Below, one piece after another: positions 17,322 through 26,929 of a stretch of DNA of 53,896 bases. This DNA is from Chloroflexota bacterium (GTDB lineage: Bacteria; Chloroflexota; Anaerolineae; Anaerolineales; Villigracilaceae), in NCBI GenBank assembly GCA_013388685.1, contig JACAET010000056.1, positions 1-53,896 on the forward strand, read 5' to 3'. How positions within the stretch are numbered: position 1 is the stretch's first letter; every line of letters begins with the position of its first letter. A program made the position numbers and the translations under genes. The notes under the pieces were generated by a model. The model searched no databases, had not been told where the DNA came from, and worked only from the letters and a program-made list of their open reading frames with translations.

Positions 17322-19022
17322 ATGAACACATTCAAAAGGTTCACGCCCCCCCCTGTATTCGAAGACGAGGAAAAAAACCGGATTGCAGGTCTTCTGAATT
17401 CAATCCTCGTATTCGTCATCGCGATCACGGCGCTTGTCGCGCCGCTGTTGTTTGCGTTTACGACCCCAGATAACCGCCTGCCGTTATTGATCCTGCTCAT
17501 CCCCTTCCTCCTTTTTCAATCCGCCGCCTATATCCTGCTCAGGCGCGGGTATGTCGCCGCCGCAGCCAACATCTTCCTGGTGGTCATTGGTGTCGCCATC
17601 TTCGGCTCCTATCTTTTCAGCGATATTCGCAGCACAGGCGCACTGCTGGGACTGATCATCGTCATCGCGTTTACAACCCTGTTGCTGAGACCGCGCGCAA
17701 TCCTGATTCTGCTCGGCATCATCATCCTGATCACACTGCTTGCCACACTATCGCAGATGCAAGGCTGGTTTAAACCCGCCTTTTCACAAGCCACCAACCC
17801 GCTTTCGAACTGGATATCCAATTCGATCGTCTTTGTTCTCGCCAGTCTCGGGTTTTACCTTTCCTCCCTCAGCCTCAGACAGGCGCTGGATGCCGCATCC
17901 GCTTCCAGGAAGCGGCTCGAAGCAAACAACAGGGAACTGACCGCTTTGCGCGATGCGCTGGAAATCCGCGTACAGGAGCGCACCGCGGCACTCGAAAAAC
18001 GCGCCTCCCAATTGCAGGCGGTTTCAAGCGTTGCCCGAGCCATCGCCTCCGTACAAGACCTCGATGCGCTCCTTCCGGAAATCACCAGACTGGTCAGCGA
18101 GCGCTTCGGCTTCTACCATGTAGGCATCTTTCTTCTCGATGAGACCGGCGAACATGCGGTGCTCCGCGCGGCAAACAGCCAGGGCGGCTGGCGGATGCTC
18201 AACCGTAAACACCAACTCAAACTGGATGAAAAAAGCATTGTGGGGTTTGCAACTTCGCGCGGTGAACCGCGCCTCGCCTCAGACGTGGGAACCGATTCCG
18301 TCTTCTTCAACAACCCCGACCTCCCCGATACCCGCTCCGAAATGGCGCTTCCTCTTCGCGTTGGCAGGCGCGTCATCGGCGCATTGGATGTGCAAAGTAC
18401 CCAACCGAATGCATTCACCGCCGAGGACATTGGCGCGCTTGCCACCCTTGCAGATCAAGTTGCCATCGCCATCGAGAACGCCCATCTATTCAGTCAAGCG
18501 CGCAAAGCGTTAAGAGAGTCCGAGGCGATGTTTGGAAAGTACGTCCGTCAGGAATGGAATGCCTTTGCACGGCGGGCCGTCATCACAGGATACCTATTCG
18601 ACGGAAAACACACCATGCCGCTGGAAGATAGGGACAAGCGCGACAAAACCAGGGTATTGCCTCAAACCGGACGGCTGACGCTGGAAAAAGACGCGAAAGA
18701 ACTCATCGTTCCAATCCGCCTGCAAGGACAAACCATCGGATATCTCGAGGCAAAGCCCAAAAGCGGTAACCGCAAATGGACTCAGGACGACCTTGCCCTG
18801 CTCGAAGCCGCGGCGGAACGCGCCGCGCTGGCGCTCGAAAACGCCCGCCTGGTCGATTCAGCCCAACGCCGCGCCTCGCGTGAACGCACCATCGGAGAAA
18901 TTTCCTCGAGGCTCGGCGCACTCAGCGACACAGAAACCATCATGCAAGCGGCTGTGGAGGAACTGGGCCGCAGAATCGGCGGCACGGCAGAAGTAATCTT
19001 TGAACTCGAACAGGAGACCTGA
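17322..19022 (+). CDS. Membrane GAF sensor 4
   Basis: A 566-residue protein. The N-terminus has a TPPPVFEDEEKNR motif before about six helices (22-46, 53-74, 78-98, 104-122, 125-145, 166-183). Long coiled coil (186-230, EIRVQERTAALEKR), GAF domain (232-390) with FFNNPDLPDTRSEMALPL, degenerate GAF-like domain (405-512) and truncated GAF start (518-562). The short N-terminal motif is shared with sensor 8 (SPPVFEKDEDN), which points to duplication of a whole sensor rather than of the GAF part alone. A gap of 24 bases separates it from sensor 3, and 30 bases from sensor 5. Confidence 0.87.
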   Translation: MNTFKRFTPPPVFEDEEKNRIAGLLNSILVFVIAITALVAPLLFAFTTPDNRLPLLILLIPFLLFQSAAYILLRRGYVAAAANIFLVVIGVAIFGSYLFSDIRSTGALLGLIIVIAFTTLLLRPRAILILLGIIILITLLATLSQMQGWFKPAFSQATNPLSNWISNSIVFVLASLGFYLSSLSLRQALDAASASRKRLEANNRELTALRDALEIRVQERTAALEKRASQLQAVSSVARAIASVQDLDALLPEITRLVSERFGFYHVGIFLLDETGEHAVLRAANSQGGWRMLNRKHQLKLDEKSIVGFATSRGEPRLASDVGTDSVFFNNPDLPDTRSEMALPLRVGRRVIGALDVQSTQPNAFTAEDIGALATLADQVAIAIENAHLFSQARKALRESEAMFGKYVRQEWNAFARRAVITGYLFDGKHTMPLEDRDKRDKTRVLPQTGRLTLEKDAKELIVPIRLQGQTIGYLEAKPKSGNRKWTQDDLALLEAAAERAALALENARLVDSAQRRASRERTIGEISSRLGALSDTETIMQAAVEELGRRIGGTAEVIFELEQET

Positions 19023-19052
19023 CGCCCGTCTCCATCCATGCGAGAATGACGT

Positions 19053-20459
19053 ATGAAACAACCGCAGACCATCTCGATGAACTCGACACAAAAGTACGCC
19101 TTGTTCGGCGTGCTCTTCGGCTTGTTGTTCCCGGTCGGCGCAACGATCTTCCGCGTGTGGGAAACGGGGCTTCCCATGTCGCTTTCCAGCCTTCTTTCCG
19201 TGCAGGCGGCAGACAAACTGCTTTGGATCATTGATACCGCCCCCATCTTCCTGGGCGGATTTGCATGGCTTGCCGGATACCGCCAGAATGCGCTTTTACG
19301 TACAAACGAGCAACTCCTTCAGACGGAAAAAATGCTCAAAGAATCGCAGACCGCTCTGGAACTACGTGTGACCGAACGGACGACAGCCCTGATCATCGCC
19401 AATCAAAATGCCGAAAAACGCGCCGAGCAGTTACAAACCGTAGCCGAGATTGCCCGCGCCGTCATTACCATCCGCAACCTGGACGAACTGCTGAATCAAC
19501 TAACCCGCCTCATCAGCGAACGGTTCGGCCATTACCACATCGGCATCTTCCTCCTCGATGAGGATGGCGAGTATGCCCTGTTGCAGGCATCGAACAGCGA
19601 AGGGGGCGCCAGACTGCTGGCGCGCGGGCATCGTCTGCGGGTTGGGCAACAAGGCATCGTGGGGTACGTCACGGCGCGAGGCGTTGCGCGCATCGCGCTC
19701 GACGTGGAAGTCGAATCGGCTTACTTCAACAACCCCGACCTGCCCGAAACGCGCTCTGAGATCGCCCTGCCCCTCAAGTTTGGGCAGGAAGTCATCGGCG
19801 CGCTGGACATTCAATCCAGGGAAATCAACGCCTTTTCACAGACCGACGTGGACCTCCTCTCCATTTTGGCAGATCTGGTCTCGGTCGCCATTCAAAATGC
19901 ACGCTCGCTGGAACAGGCACAGCGCGCCCTCCATGAAGCGGAAGTGGCAACCAACCAATTGACCGGTCAGGCATGGGCGGGATACCTGGAAACGATCCGC
20001 ACGAAGGGTTATCGCTACGACGGAATCAAACCAGAACCGCTCCGCAAAACGTCCCGCACAGTGGACCTGAAGGACGCCATCACGGTGCCGGTTCAACTGC
20101 GCGGACAAACGATCGGCAGGTTCACACTGAAGGCCTCCAGCGAAGCACGTCACTGGACGGACGACGAACTCGCCATCATCGAGTCGACCGCCGAACGCGT
20201 CGCTCTCGCCATGGATAGCGCCCGCCTTCTGAACGAGGCGCAAAAACGCGCCGCGCGCGAAACCTTCCTGTCTGAACTGGCGGCAAAGCTTGGCGCATCC
20301 ACCAAACTGGATTCGATCCTGCGCGATACGGTCGAGGAATTGGGACAGAACTTGCAAGGTTCCACGGTCACCTTCCAGCTTGTCAATCCCTCGAACCCGC
20401 CCGCCGAAGAAACCATGGATGGCGCCGCGCCGTCTGGACATTCCCCGGAGTCAGCATGA
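19053..20459 (+). CDS. Membrane GAF sensor 5 (two helices)
   Basis: The smallest sensor, 468 residues. Only two helices (about 15-37 and 57-76) flank a loop of 20 residues; the pattern GVLFGLLFPVGATI then WIIDTAPIFLGG is a recurrent two-helix N-terminal region in bacterial sensory proteins and has no known ligand. Coiled coil (79-125), GAF domain (126-287) with YFNNPDLPETRSEIALPL, degenerate GAF-like domain (303-396), truncated GAF start (400-443) and a Pro/Ser-rich tail (444-468) unique to this copy. The stop overlaps the next start by four bases (ATGA). I chose the ATG at 19053; the Met at residue 9 is a possible alternative. Confidence 0.87.
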   Translation: MKQPQTISMNSTQKYALFGVLFGLLFPVGATIFRVWETGLPMSLSSLLSVQAADKLLWIIDTAPIFLGGFAWLAGYRQNALLRTNEQLLQTEKMLKESQTALELRVTERTTALIIANQNAEKRAEQLQTVAEIARAVITIRNLDELLNQLTRLISERFGHYHIGIFLLDEDGEYALLQASNSEGGARLLARGHRLRVGQQGIVGYVTARGVARIALDVEVESAYFNNPDLPETRSEIALPLKFGQEVIGALDIQSREINAFSQTDVDLLSILADLVSVAIQNARSLEQAQRALHEAEVATNQLTGQAWAGYLETIRTKGYRYDGIKPEPLRKTSRTVDLKDAITVPVQLRGQTIGRFTLKASSEARHWTDDELAIIESTAERVALAMDSARLLNEAQKRAARETFLSELAAKLGASTKLDSILRDTVEELGQNLQGSTVTFQLVNPSNPPAEETMDGAAPSGHSPESA

Positions 20460-22210
20460 TAAAGGATCAGATCCCGCTGCGGTCACAAACCCGGAAAACC
20501 CTTCAGCAGGAAGTATGGCAACGCCTCACGGCGCCCCCTGCCTCCCTTCGAGACATCGGGGAAAGACGCGAGGCGCAACTGGCAGCCGCTTTCCTCTTCA
20601 TCATCGCCGCCCTGAATCTGATCGGCGGGTTTGCCCGCATCCCGCGCCTGGGGTTCGAAGAGGCGTTCCAGGGAGGGCTGGGGCTCTCCCTGACGATATC
20701 GGTAGTTGCATACGGCTTATCCCGCACAAGATGGTATCGCGCGGCAGTCTTTCTTTTTGCGGTCAATTTCAGTTCCACCGCGTACCTCACGATCGTTCAA
20801 CAAGGCAATGAAGCGGATTTCGGCACCCTGGTATTGATTTATGTGCCGATCAGCCTGATCGTTGCCGCTTCCTTCCTGTCGCCCTGGGCGGTCTTCCTGT
20901 TGACCGGTTTGAATATCGGCGGCATGTTCCTGACCCACTACTACAGCGTGGAATATTCCCCGAACTTTGGAGCGACGGCGGGCATCATCACAACTATCGG
21001 GGTGGTGCTCTCCGCCCTGTCGAATTTCCGGGTTGGCACCGAAGCGCTTCGTCTCAACGAAGCAAGGAGAATCAATCATGAACTCGAGGAACTCACACAG
21101 GTTCTCGAAAAACGCGTAACGGAACGAACCGCCGAACTGGAAACGGCAAACCGGCAAATCTCACAGCGCGCTTCCCAACTGCAAACCATCACCGGGCTTT
21201 CAGAAACCATTGCGCAACTGAAAGACCTGAACGAACTCTTTCCCGCTGTAACGCGTCTGATCAGCGAACGCTTCGGGTTCTATCACGTGGGCATCTTTCT
21301 GGTGGACGGCGACCGTCAGTTTGCAATCCTTCAGGCTGCCAACAGCGAAGGCGGCAGGAGGATGCTCGAACGTGGGCATCGCCTCAAACTGGGGACCGGC
21401 GTGGTGGGCGTTGCCGCTCAAACCGGACTGCCTCGCATCGCCCTCGACGTGGGAGCGGACGCCGTGTTCTTCAACAATCCCGACCTTCCGGATACCCGCT
21501 CCGAAGCCGCCCTGCCCCTCATCTCCCGCGGCGAAACCATCGGCGTATTGGACGTGCAATCCACGGAGCCCGGCGCGTTCTCGCAGGAGGACTTGCAGAT
21601 CCTTACGGCTCTTGCCAACCAGGTATCCATCGCGTTCGAAAATACGCGTCTGCTGTCCGAAACCCGCGCGGCGCTGGTGCAGGTGCAGGAGGTGTACAAC
21701 GAGTTCACCCGCACGGAATGGACACGCGCAGTCACCCAGGCGGAACAAGCCGGATTCCGTTATCGGGCAGGACGCATCGAACTGCTGGAAAACGCGCTAT
21801 CCACACCGGAGGTGTTGTCGGCGGTGAGAAGCGGTCATGCAACATTGAATCAGGTTGACGGGTCGAAAGTGAGACGGGCCGCAGTGGCGGTGCCGGTCAA
21901 ATTGCGCGGCGAAGTCATCGGCGTTCTGCATGTCGAGGCGAACGAGTCCTCCAAAGAATGGCAGGCGGATGAAATCAGCCTCGTGGAGGCGGTCGCCGAG
22001 CGCGCCGCATTAGCCATGGAAAACGCCCGCCTCTTTCAGGATGCCCGCCGACGCGCCGCCAAGGAACAATTAATTTCATCGGCATCGGCGAAGATCGGGA
22101 GCGCATTCAGCCTCGAAAACATCCTGCAAACCACGGCGGATGAGTTGGAACGCGTACTGGGCGGCTCCGAGGTGTTGATCCAGTTTCAGCGATACACATC
22201 CGAAGAATGA
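20456..22210 (+). CDS. Membrane GAF sensor 6
   Basis: A 584-residue protein. The N-terminal peptide VWQRLTAPPASLRDIGERR (20-38) is homologous to that of sensor 3. About six helices follow (42-60, 72-90, 95-114, 122-140, 143-160, 172-190). Coiled coil (200-245, EKRVTERTAELE), GAF domain (246-400) with FFNNPDLPDTRSEAALPL, degenerate GAF-like domain (415-528) and truncated GAF start (535-577). The GAF loop after the RGHRLKLG segment is one residue shorter (GTGVVG) than in sensors 2, 4 and 5, a variant also present in sensor 9. Both ends overlap neighbours by ATGA, which supports translational coupling. Confidence 0.87.
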   Translation: MIKDQIPLRSQTRKTLQQEVWQRLTAPPASLRDIGERREAQLAAAFLFIIAALNLIGGFARIPRLGFEEAFQGGLGLSLTISVVAYGLSRTRWYRAAVFLFAVNFSSTAYLTIVQQGNEADFGTLVLIYVPISLIVAASFLSPWAVFLLTGLNIGGMFLTHYYSVEYSPNFGATAGIITTIGVVLSALSNFRVGTEALRLNEARRINHELEELTQVLEKRVTERTAELETANRQISQRASQLQTITGLSETIAQLKDLNELFPAVTRLISERFGFYHVGIFLVDGDRQFAILQAANSEGGRRMLERGHRLKLGTGVVGVAAQTGLPRIALDVGADAVFFNNPDLPDTRSEAALPLISRGETIGVLDVQSTEPGAFSQEDLQILTALANQVSIAFENTRLLSETRAALVQVQEVYNEFTRTEWTRAVTQAEQAGFRYRAGRIELLENALSTPEVLSAVRSGHATLNQVDGSKVRRAAVAVPVKLRGEVIGVLHVEANESSKEWQADEISLVEAVAERAALAMENARLFQDARRRAAKEQLISSASAKIGSAFSLENILQTTADELERVLGGSEVLIQFQRYTSEE

Positions 22211-25209
22211 GCATTATGCAAAACGAACAGAACACAAACAACGCGGATAGACAAACACAGGCCGGCGCCCTTCTGGCGGGTCTCTTTACGCTGATTGGTC
22301 TGGCGCTGGCGGCATTCAGTTCCTACGCCGTGATTCAACAGGGCGGGAGGCTGGAACTCGCCGATGGGGTTCTGCTCCCGTTCGCCTATGGGATGTTCTT
22401 TGCAAATCTCGCCGCCCTGGTTCTCATCCGCCGCGGACGCCAGACGCTGGGGGTTTGGGTTGTCTACCTGGTCGGCGTGATTCTCTTTCCAACCATCGCG
22501 ACACTGATGTTGCGACAGGTTTACCTTGTCACGGGCTTGTCGGTGGCGCTCTTTTCAGCCTTGTTTTTGGTGGAGGCGTTTCCCCCCCGGGCAAGGGTGC
22601 GCGCTGCCGTTTTCGCTGCGGCGGCATTGATCGGCATCGCCGGCATCGAAATCTGGGATCCCGGTTTTCGGGAGGTTTCCGATTTCAACGCAACGGACTT
22701 TGGCGCGGGCGTGGCGGCATTGGCGGGGCTGACGGCGATCATCTATTTTCTTCCCCGCCTTCTGGGGGGAAACATCCGCCTCAAGATCACATCCGGAATT
22801 TTGATGACAGGCACGATTTCCCTTGCCATCCTGTCCATTTTTGCTTTCACCCGCGCCGCCCGGTTGGTGGGGACTCTTTCAGGACAGATCGAAAATGCCG
22901 TCACCCTGCTGGCACAGGAACAGTTGATCAATACCGTCGAGGATGAAGCCGGAGCTGCCTCCGCCACCTTTTCCGAAACGGTTTTTCAAATTCAAGGTCT
23001 CGCCAGCCAATTGGAACTGCTCCACAAACAACGAGACGCGCTGGGAAGCGGCGAATATTGGAATGCGGAAGAACGCCTGTTGCGATATAGCGCCGGTCAG
23101 TACACAAACACCCTCAATTCGCCCAGCAGCGTATTCGTGCCGTCCTTTGTCTCCCTGGACGAGGAAGTCGTCAAAGATTTGAATACAAACGTGCATCTGG
23201 ATTTTTCGACCCCCTTCCTGTTGGCAAGCAACAGCCAGCTCAATGCAGTTTACTTTACCGATCGGCGAGGCGTTGTAATCTATTATCCGAATATTTCGTT
23301 CAGCGCCAACGTGCCGCCGGATTACGACGCCAGAGCACAGCCCGCCTACAAGATCGCGACGCCCCTGTTCGACCCGCACAAAGAGCCCCGCTGGTCCTTC
23401 CCAAGGCGTGATCCGGCCGGTGTCGGGCTGATCGTTTCGGTGTCCGTTCCGGTTTACTTCGACGACGAATTCAATGGCGTCATCACGGCCGACTTCCGTC
23501 TCAGGAGCGTTGCTGAAAACATCCAAGCCATCACCGTTGGTCAAACCGGCTATGCCTTCCTGATCGACAGCGACGGGCACATTATCGCCATGCCGCCTGA
23601 GGGATATGAGTTTTTTGGGATGCAACCGGAAATTCTGGAGGCTGGGCAGGAGCCGCAACAAACCTTGCTGGATTCCGACAGCGTTCCCGAGGCTGTTCAA
23701 CAAATCCTCAACAGAATGGTGGTGGGCGGAAGCGGACTCGTCACAACCCGCATCAACGAAACGGACTACTTCATCACGTATGCGCCTGTGGCAAATCGAA
23801 CCTTCAGCCTGGGTCTGGTCGTGCCGGTGGAAGAATTGACCCAGCCGGTCATCGCAACCCGCAACGAGATCGCCGCACAGCAACAAGTGACCATTCGAAA
23901 CATCGCCGTCATTTTGCTCCTCCTGCTGGCTGGGGCGGTGCTGGTCAGCCTGGGTCTCGGTCAGGTTATTTCCGCGCCCATCCAGCGGCTGACGGAGACC
24001 GCCAACCAAATTCTCGAAGGCGACCTGAGCGCGCAGGCTCAAGTCACAACAAGAGACGAAATCGGCACGCTGGCTCAGGCATTCAACGCCATGACCGCGC
24101 GCTTGAGAGCCACATTCGAAGGTCTCGAACAGAACATCGAAGAACGCACCGCCCAGCTCGTCGAAGCAAATGCGAACATCGAACGGCGCGCCCGACAGTT
24201 CCAATCCATCGCCCAGGTGGCGCGGACCATCAGCTCCACACTCGATCTCGACAGCCTGCTCAACCAAATTACGACAGCCATCAGCCGCGAGTTCGGTTTC
24301 TATCATGTGGGCGTATTTCTGCTCGATCGTGCCGGAGAATACGCCGTATTGAGCGCCGCCAACAGTGAAGGAGGGCAGATGATGCTGGCGCGCGGTCACC
24401 GCCTCAAAGTCGGCGGGCAGGGCATGGTCGGCTTCGTCTCGAATACCGGCAAACCTCGCATCGCCCTGGACACCGGAGCCGATGCCGTGTTCTTCAACAA
24501 CCCCGATCTCCCGAACACGCGCTCGGAAATCGCCCTGCCCCTGCGCAGCGGCGATCAAATTGTCGGAGTGTTGGACGTGCAAAGCACCGAAGCAAACGCC
24601 TTCTCGGAGGAGGACGTTGCCATTCTGACTACACTGGCAGATCAGGTGAGCATCGCCATCCAAAACGCAAGGCAAAACGAGGAAACCAACAAGGCGCTCG
24701 CAGAAGCGCGCGCCTTATCGCGCCAGTTTGTCCAATCCGGCTGGCAGGAGTTCACCAAAAGGCAAAAACTGCTCGGCGTCCGCCATAGCGGAGCCAGAGC
24801 CACCCTGCTCTACGACAAAAAGGCGGGGGCGAAAAACGAAGGCTTGCCCGGAACGAGTCAACTCAAAGCGAAGGGACGAGGCGCCGTCCTTTCGCTTCCC
24901 ATCAAACTGCGCGGCGAAGTCATCGGCTCAGTGGACGTACGAGCGCCGGATAATCGCCAATGGGAGAAGGACGAACTGGATATCGTCGCCGCCATCATCG
25001 AACGCGCCGCCATCGCCATGGAAAATGCCCGGCTGCTTGCCGAAAGCCAGAAACGCGCCGCAAAGGAAAGGACCATTGGCGAGATTGCCGCAAAGATCAG
25101 CGCGCAAAGCGAAGTGGAGGAACTGCTGAAGACTGCCGCGCTCGAATTGAATCGCAGCCTGCCCGGCACAGAGGTGGCGATTCAGTTCAAGAGAGAGGAG
25201 GCCGAATGA
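22207..25209 (+). CDS. Membrane GAF sensor 7 with dCache-type domain
   Basis: The largest sensor, 1,000 residues. About seven helices (20-42, 53-75, 83-103, 109-124, 130-147, 165-183, 193-215) precede a large extracytoplasmic domain (about 216-560) that looks like a dCache fold, as judged by YFTDRRGVVIYYPN, SVSVPVYFDDEFNGVITADF and GQTGYAFLIDSDGHIIAMP. A further helix (566-586), HAMP (587-640), coiled coil, GAF (665-825), degenerate GAF-like domain (840-948) and truncated GAF start (950-996) follow. At the site where amino-acid-binding dCache domains carry R-x-W-Y, this protein has Q-P-A-Y, so a different ligand is expected. A second membrane module ahead of the Cache domain is unusual. Confidence 0.88.
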   Translation: MSIMQNEQNTNNADRQTQAGALLAGLFTLIGLALAAFSSYAVIQQGGRLELADGVLLPFAYGMFFANLAALVLIRRGRQTLGVWVVYLVGVILFPTIATLMLRQVYLVTGLSVALFSALFLVEAFPPRARVRAAVFAAAALIGIAGIEIWDPGFREVSDFNATDFGAGVAALAGLTAIIYFLPRLLGGNIRLKITSGILMTGTISLAILSIFAFTRAARLVGTLSGQIENAVTLLAQEQLINTVEDEAGAASATFSETVFQIQGLASQLELLHKQRDALGSGEYWNAEERLLRYSAGQYTNTLNSPSSVFVPSFVSLDEEVVKDLNTNVHLDFSTPFLLASNSQLNAVYFTDRRGVVIYYPNISFSANVPPDYDARAQPAYKIATPLFDPHKEPRWSFPRRDPAGVGLIVSVSVPVYFDDEFNGVITADFRLRSVAENIQAITVGQTGYAFLIDSDGHIIAMPPEGYEFFGMQPEILEAGQEPQQTLLDSDSVPEAVQQILNRMVVGGSGLVTTRINETDYFITYAPVANRTFSLGLVVPVEELTQPVIATRNEIAAQQQVTIRNIAVILLLLLAGAVLVSLGLGQVISAPIQRLTETANQILEGDLSAQAQVTTRDEIGTLAQAFNAMTARLRATFEGLEQNIEERTAQLVEANANIERRARQFQSIAQVARTISSTLDLDSLLNQITTAISREFGFYHVGVFLLDRAGEYAVLSAANSEGGQMMLARGHRLKVGGQGMVGFVSNTGKPRIALDTGADAVFFNNPDLPNTRSEIALPLRSGDQIVGVLDVQSTEANAFSEEDVAILTTLADQVSIAIQNARQNEETNKALAEARALSRQFVQSGWQEFTKRQKLLGVRHSGARATLLYDKKAGAKNEGLPGTSQLKAKGRGAVLSLPIKLRGEVIGSVDVRAPDNRQWEKDELDIVAAIIERAAIAMENARLLAESQKRAAKERTIGEIAAKISAQSEVEELLKTAALELNRSLPGTEVAIQFKREEAE

Positions 25210-26927
25210 TCAGAAAATTCTTCAGCCCTCCGGTCTTTGAAAAGGACGAAGATAACTTCAGGGCAAGGTTCATCAACGGATTTGCCTGGACGGCAATCGC
25301 GGCGCTCTCGCTATCGCTCATCTCGTTCCTCCTCGCGACTACCCGCAATTACACAGTGCCAATCCTCACGGCGCTCATCCTAGTGATGGCTTTCGCGCTT
25401 TACCTTCTGCGCCGTAAAGACCTAAGGGCAAGCGGCGTTCTCATCATCACCCTGGGATGGCTGGGTCTGGCGCTGCAGGCATACACCGCCGACGGCGTGA
25501 AAGACGTGATCGTCATCGGCTTCATCGCTTTGGGGCTGCTTGCCAGCATCGTCATCAATTGGCGCGTGGGAAGCCTGGTCATCCTATCCAGCCTCGGCGT
25601 CATTTGGACGCTGGCGCTTCTCGAAATCAACGGCTTCATCTCGCCGGTTTTACAGGATGTCATCGGCTACGCGCGCGATCTGACGTTCATTTTCATTATC
25701 ATCACGGTTCTCATCCTGTTCAGTACCAACAGCCTGAGAGACGCAATCTCGCGCGCAAACAAAAGCGAGGAGGAATTACTGACTGCCAACAGGGAACTGC
25801 TGGAATTGAACCAGTCACTGGAGGACCGCGTTGCCAGCCGCACAGCGGAGCTCGAACTCGCCAACCTGCGCAACGAAAAGCGCGCAAAACAGTTCGAAGC
25901 CATTGCCCAGGTGACGCGCGCCATCACCGTGAACGAAAGCCTCGAAACGCTTCTGCCGCGGCTGACTGCGCTCATCAGCACGCAGTTCGGGTTTTATCAC
26001 GCCGGGATCTTCCTCATTGACGAAAGCCGCACCTATGCGGTCCTGCGCGCTGCCAACAGCGAAGGAGGCAGGCGGATGCTCGCCCGCGGGCACAAACTCC
26101 AAATCGGGCAGACCGGTATTGTGGGATTTGTGTCCGCGACAGGCACGCCCCGCATCGCTCTGGATGTGGGGGATGATGCGGTCTACTTCGACAATCCCGA
26201 CCTTCCGAATACCCGTTCCGAAATAGCTCTGCCCATCCGCAGCGCGAATGAAATCATCGGCGTACTGGATGTGCAAAGCACCGCCGCCAACGCCTTCCGT
26301 GAGGAGGATATCGAAATCCTCTCCACACTGGCAGACCAGGTCGCCATTGCCATCCAAAATGCCCGAACCTATGAAACGATGCGGGAATTGCTCGAAAAAG
26401 CGCGGCAGGTTTCCGGCGCCTATCTGCGTGACGCATGGCAAATCCTCGAAGCCGAAAGGCAGGAGATTGGCGTCAGGGTAATCGGAGAAGAAGCGGCACC
26501 GCTGGTTCGTCCGCTGACTTCTCCCCAGGTAAGAAAAGCGGTCAAAGACATGAAAACCGTAGCGGAAAATGGAAGGAACGCAGCGCTTGCTATCCCCATC
26601 CGCCTTCGCGAAGAAGTCGTTGGGGTAATGGACATCCGCACCCCCTTCGAACACGAATGGGACCAAGACGAGGTGGATATTGCCGAAGCGGTGGCGGATC
26701 GGTTATCGCTGGCATTGGAGGCGTCGCTCCTCCTCAAGTCCACGCAGAGACGCGCCGAGATCGAGCGCATCACCGCCGACATCACCGGCAAGATTGGCTC
26801 GACGACCCAGTTCGACTCCATCCTGCGCACAGCCGCCGAAGAACTTAGCCGCGTGCTGGGCGGCTCGGAAGTGGTCGTGCAAATTCAATCGCTCGAAACC
26901 CTGGGCGGCAACGGAAAAGGGACGTAA
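25206..26927 (+). CDS. Membrane GAF sensor 8
   Basis: A 573-residue protein. The ATG at 25206 overlaps the stop of sensor 7 as ATGA; an open frame continues 82 codons further upstream inside sensor 7 but its composition (Arg-rich, no structure) marks it as out-of-frame sequence. N-terminal SPPVFEKDEDN (7-17) matches sensor 4. About six helices (23-44, 51-68, 77-93, 101-118, 121-141, 158-174), coiled coil (178-228), GAF (230-388) with YFDNPDLPNTRSEIALPI, degenerate GAF-like domain (405-512) and truncated GAF start (518-562). The gap to sensor 9 is two bases. Confidence 0.87.
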   Translation: MIRKFFSPPVFEKDEDNFRARFINGFAWTAIAALSLSLISFLLATTRNYTVPILTALILVMAFALYLLRRKDLRASGVLIITLGWLGLALQAYTADGVKDVIVIGFIALGLLASIVINWRVGSLVILSSLGVIWTLALLEINGFISPVLQDVIGYARDLTFIFIIITVLILFSTNSLRDAISRANKSEEELLTANRELLELNQSLEDRVASRTAELELANLRNEKRAKQFEAIAQVTRAITVNESLETLLPRLTALISTQFGFYHAGIFLIDESRTYAVLRAANSEGGRRMLARGHKLQIGQTGIVGFVSATGTPRIALDVGDDAVYFDNPDLPNTRSEIALPIRSANEIIGVLDVQSTAANAFREEDIEILSTLADQVAIAIQNARTYETMRELLEKARQVSGAYLRDAWQILEAERQEIGVRVIGEEAAPLVRPLTSPQVRKAVKDMKTVAENGRNAALAIPIRLREEVVGVMDIRTPFEHEWDQDEVDIAEAVADRLSLALEASLLLKSTQRRAEIERITADITGKIGSTTQFDSILRTAAEELSRVLGGSEVVVQIQSLETLGGNGKGT

Positions 26928-26929
26928 CC

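Noticed and set aside
22879..24675. Long open frame (598 codons) on the minus strand inside sensor 7
   Set aside because: It is an antisense shadow of a GC-rich coding sequence; similar antisense frames lie opposite the other GAF genes at matching positions.
24960..25205. Upstream extension of sensor 8 within sensor 7
   Set aside because: The added 82 residues are Arg-rich and out of frame with the real sensor 7 protein; the ATG at 25206 makes the usual ATGA overlap.
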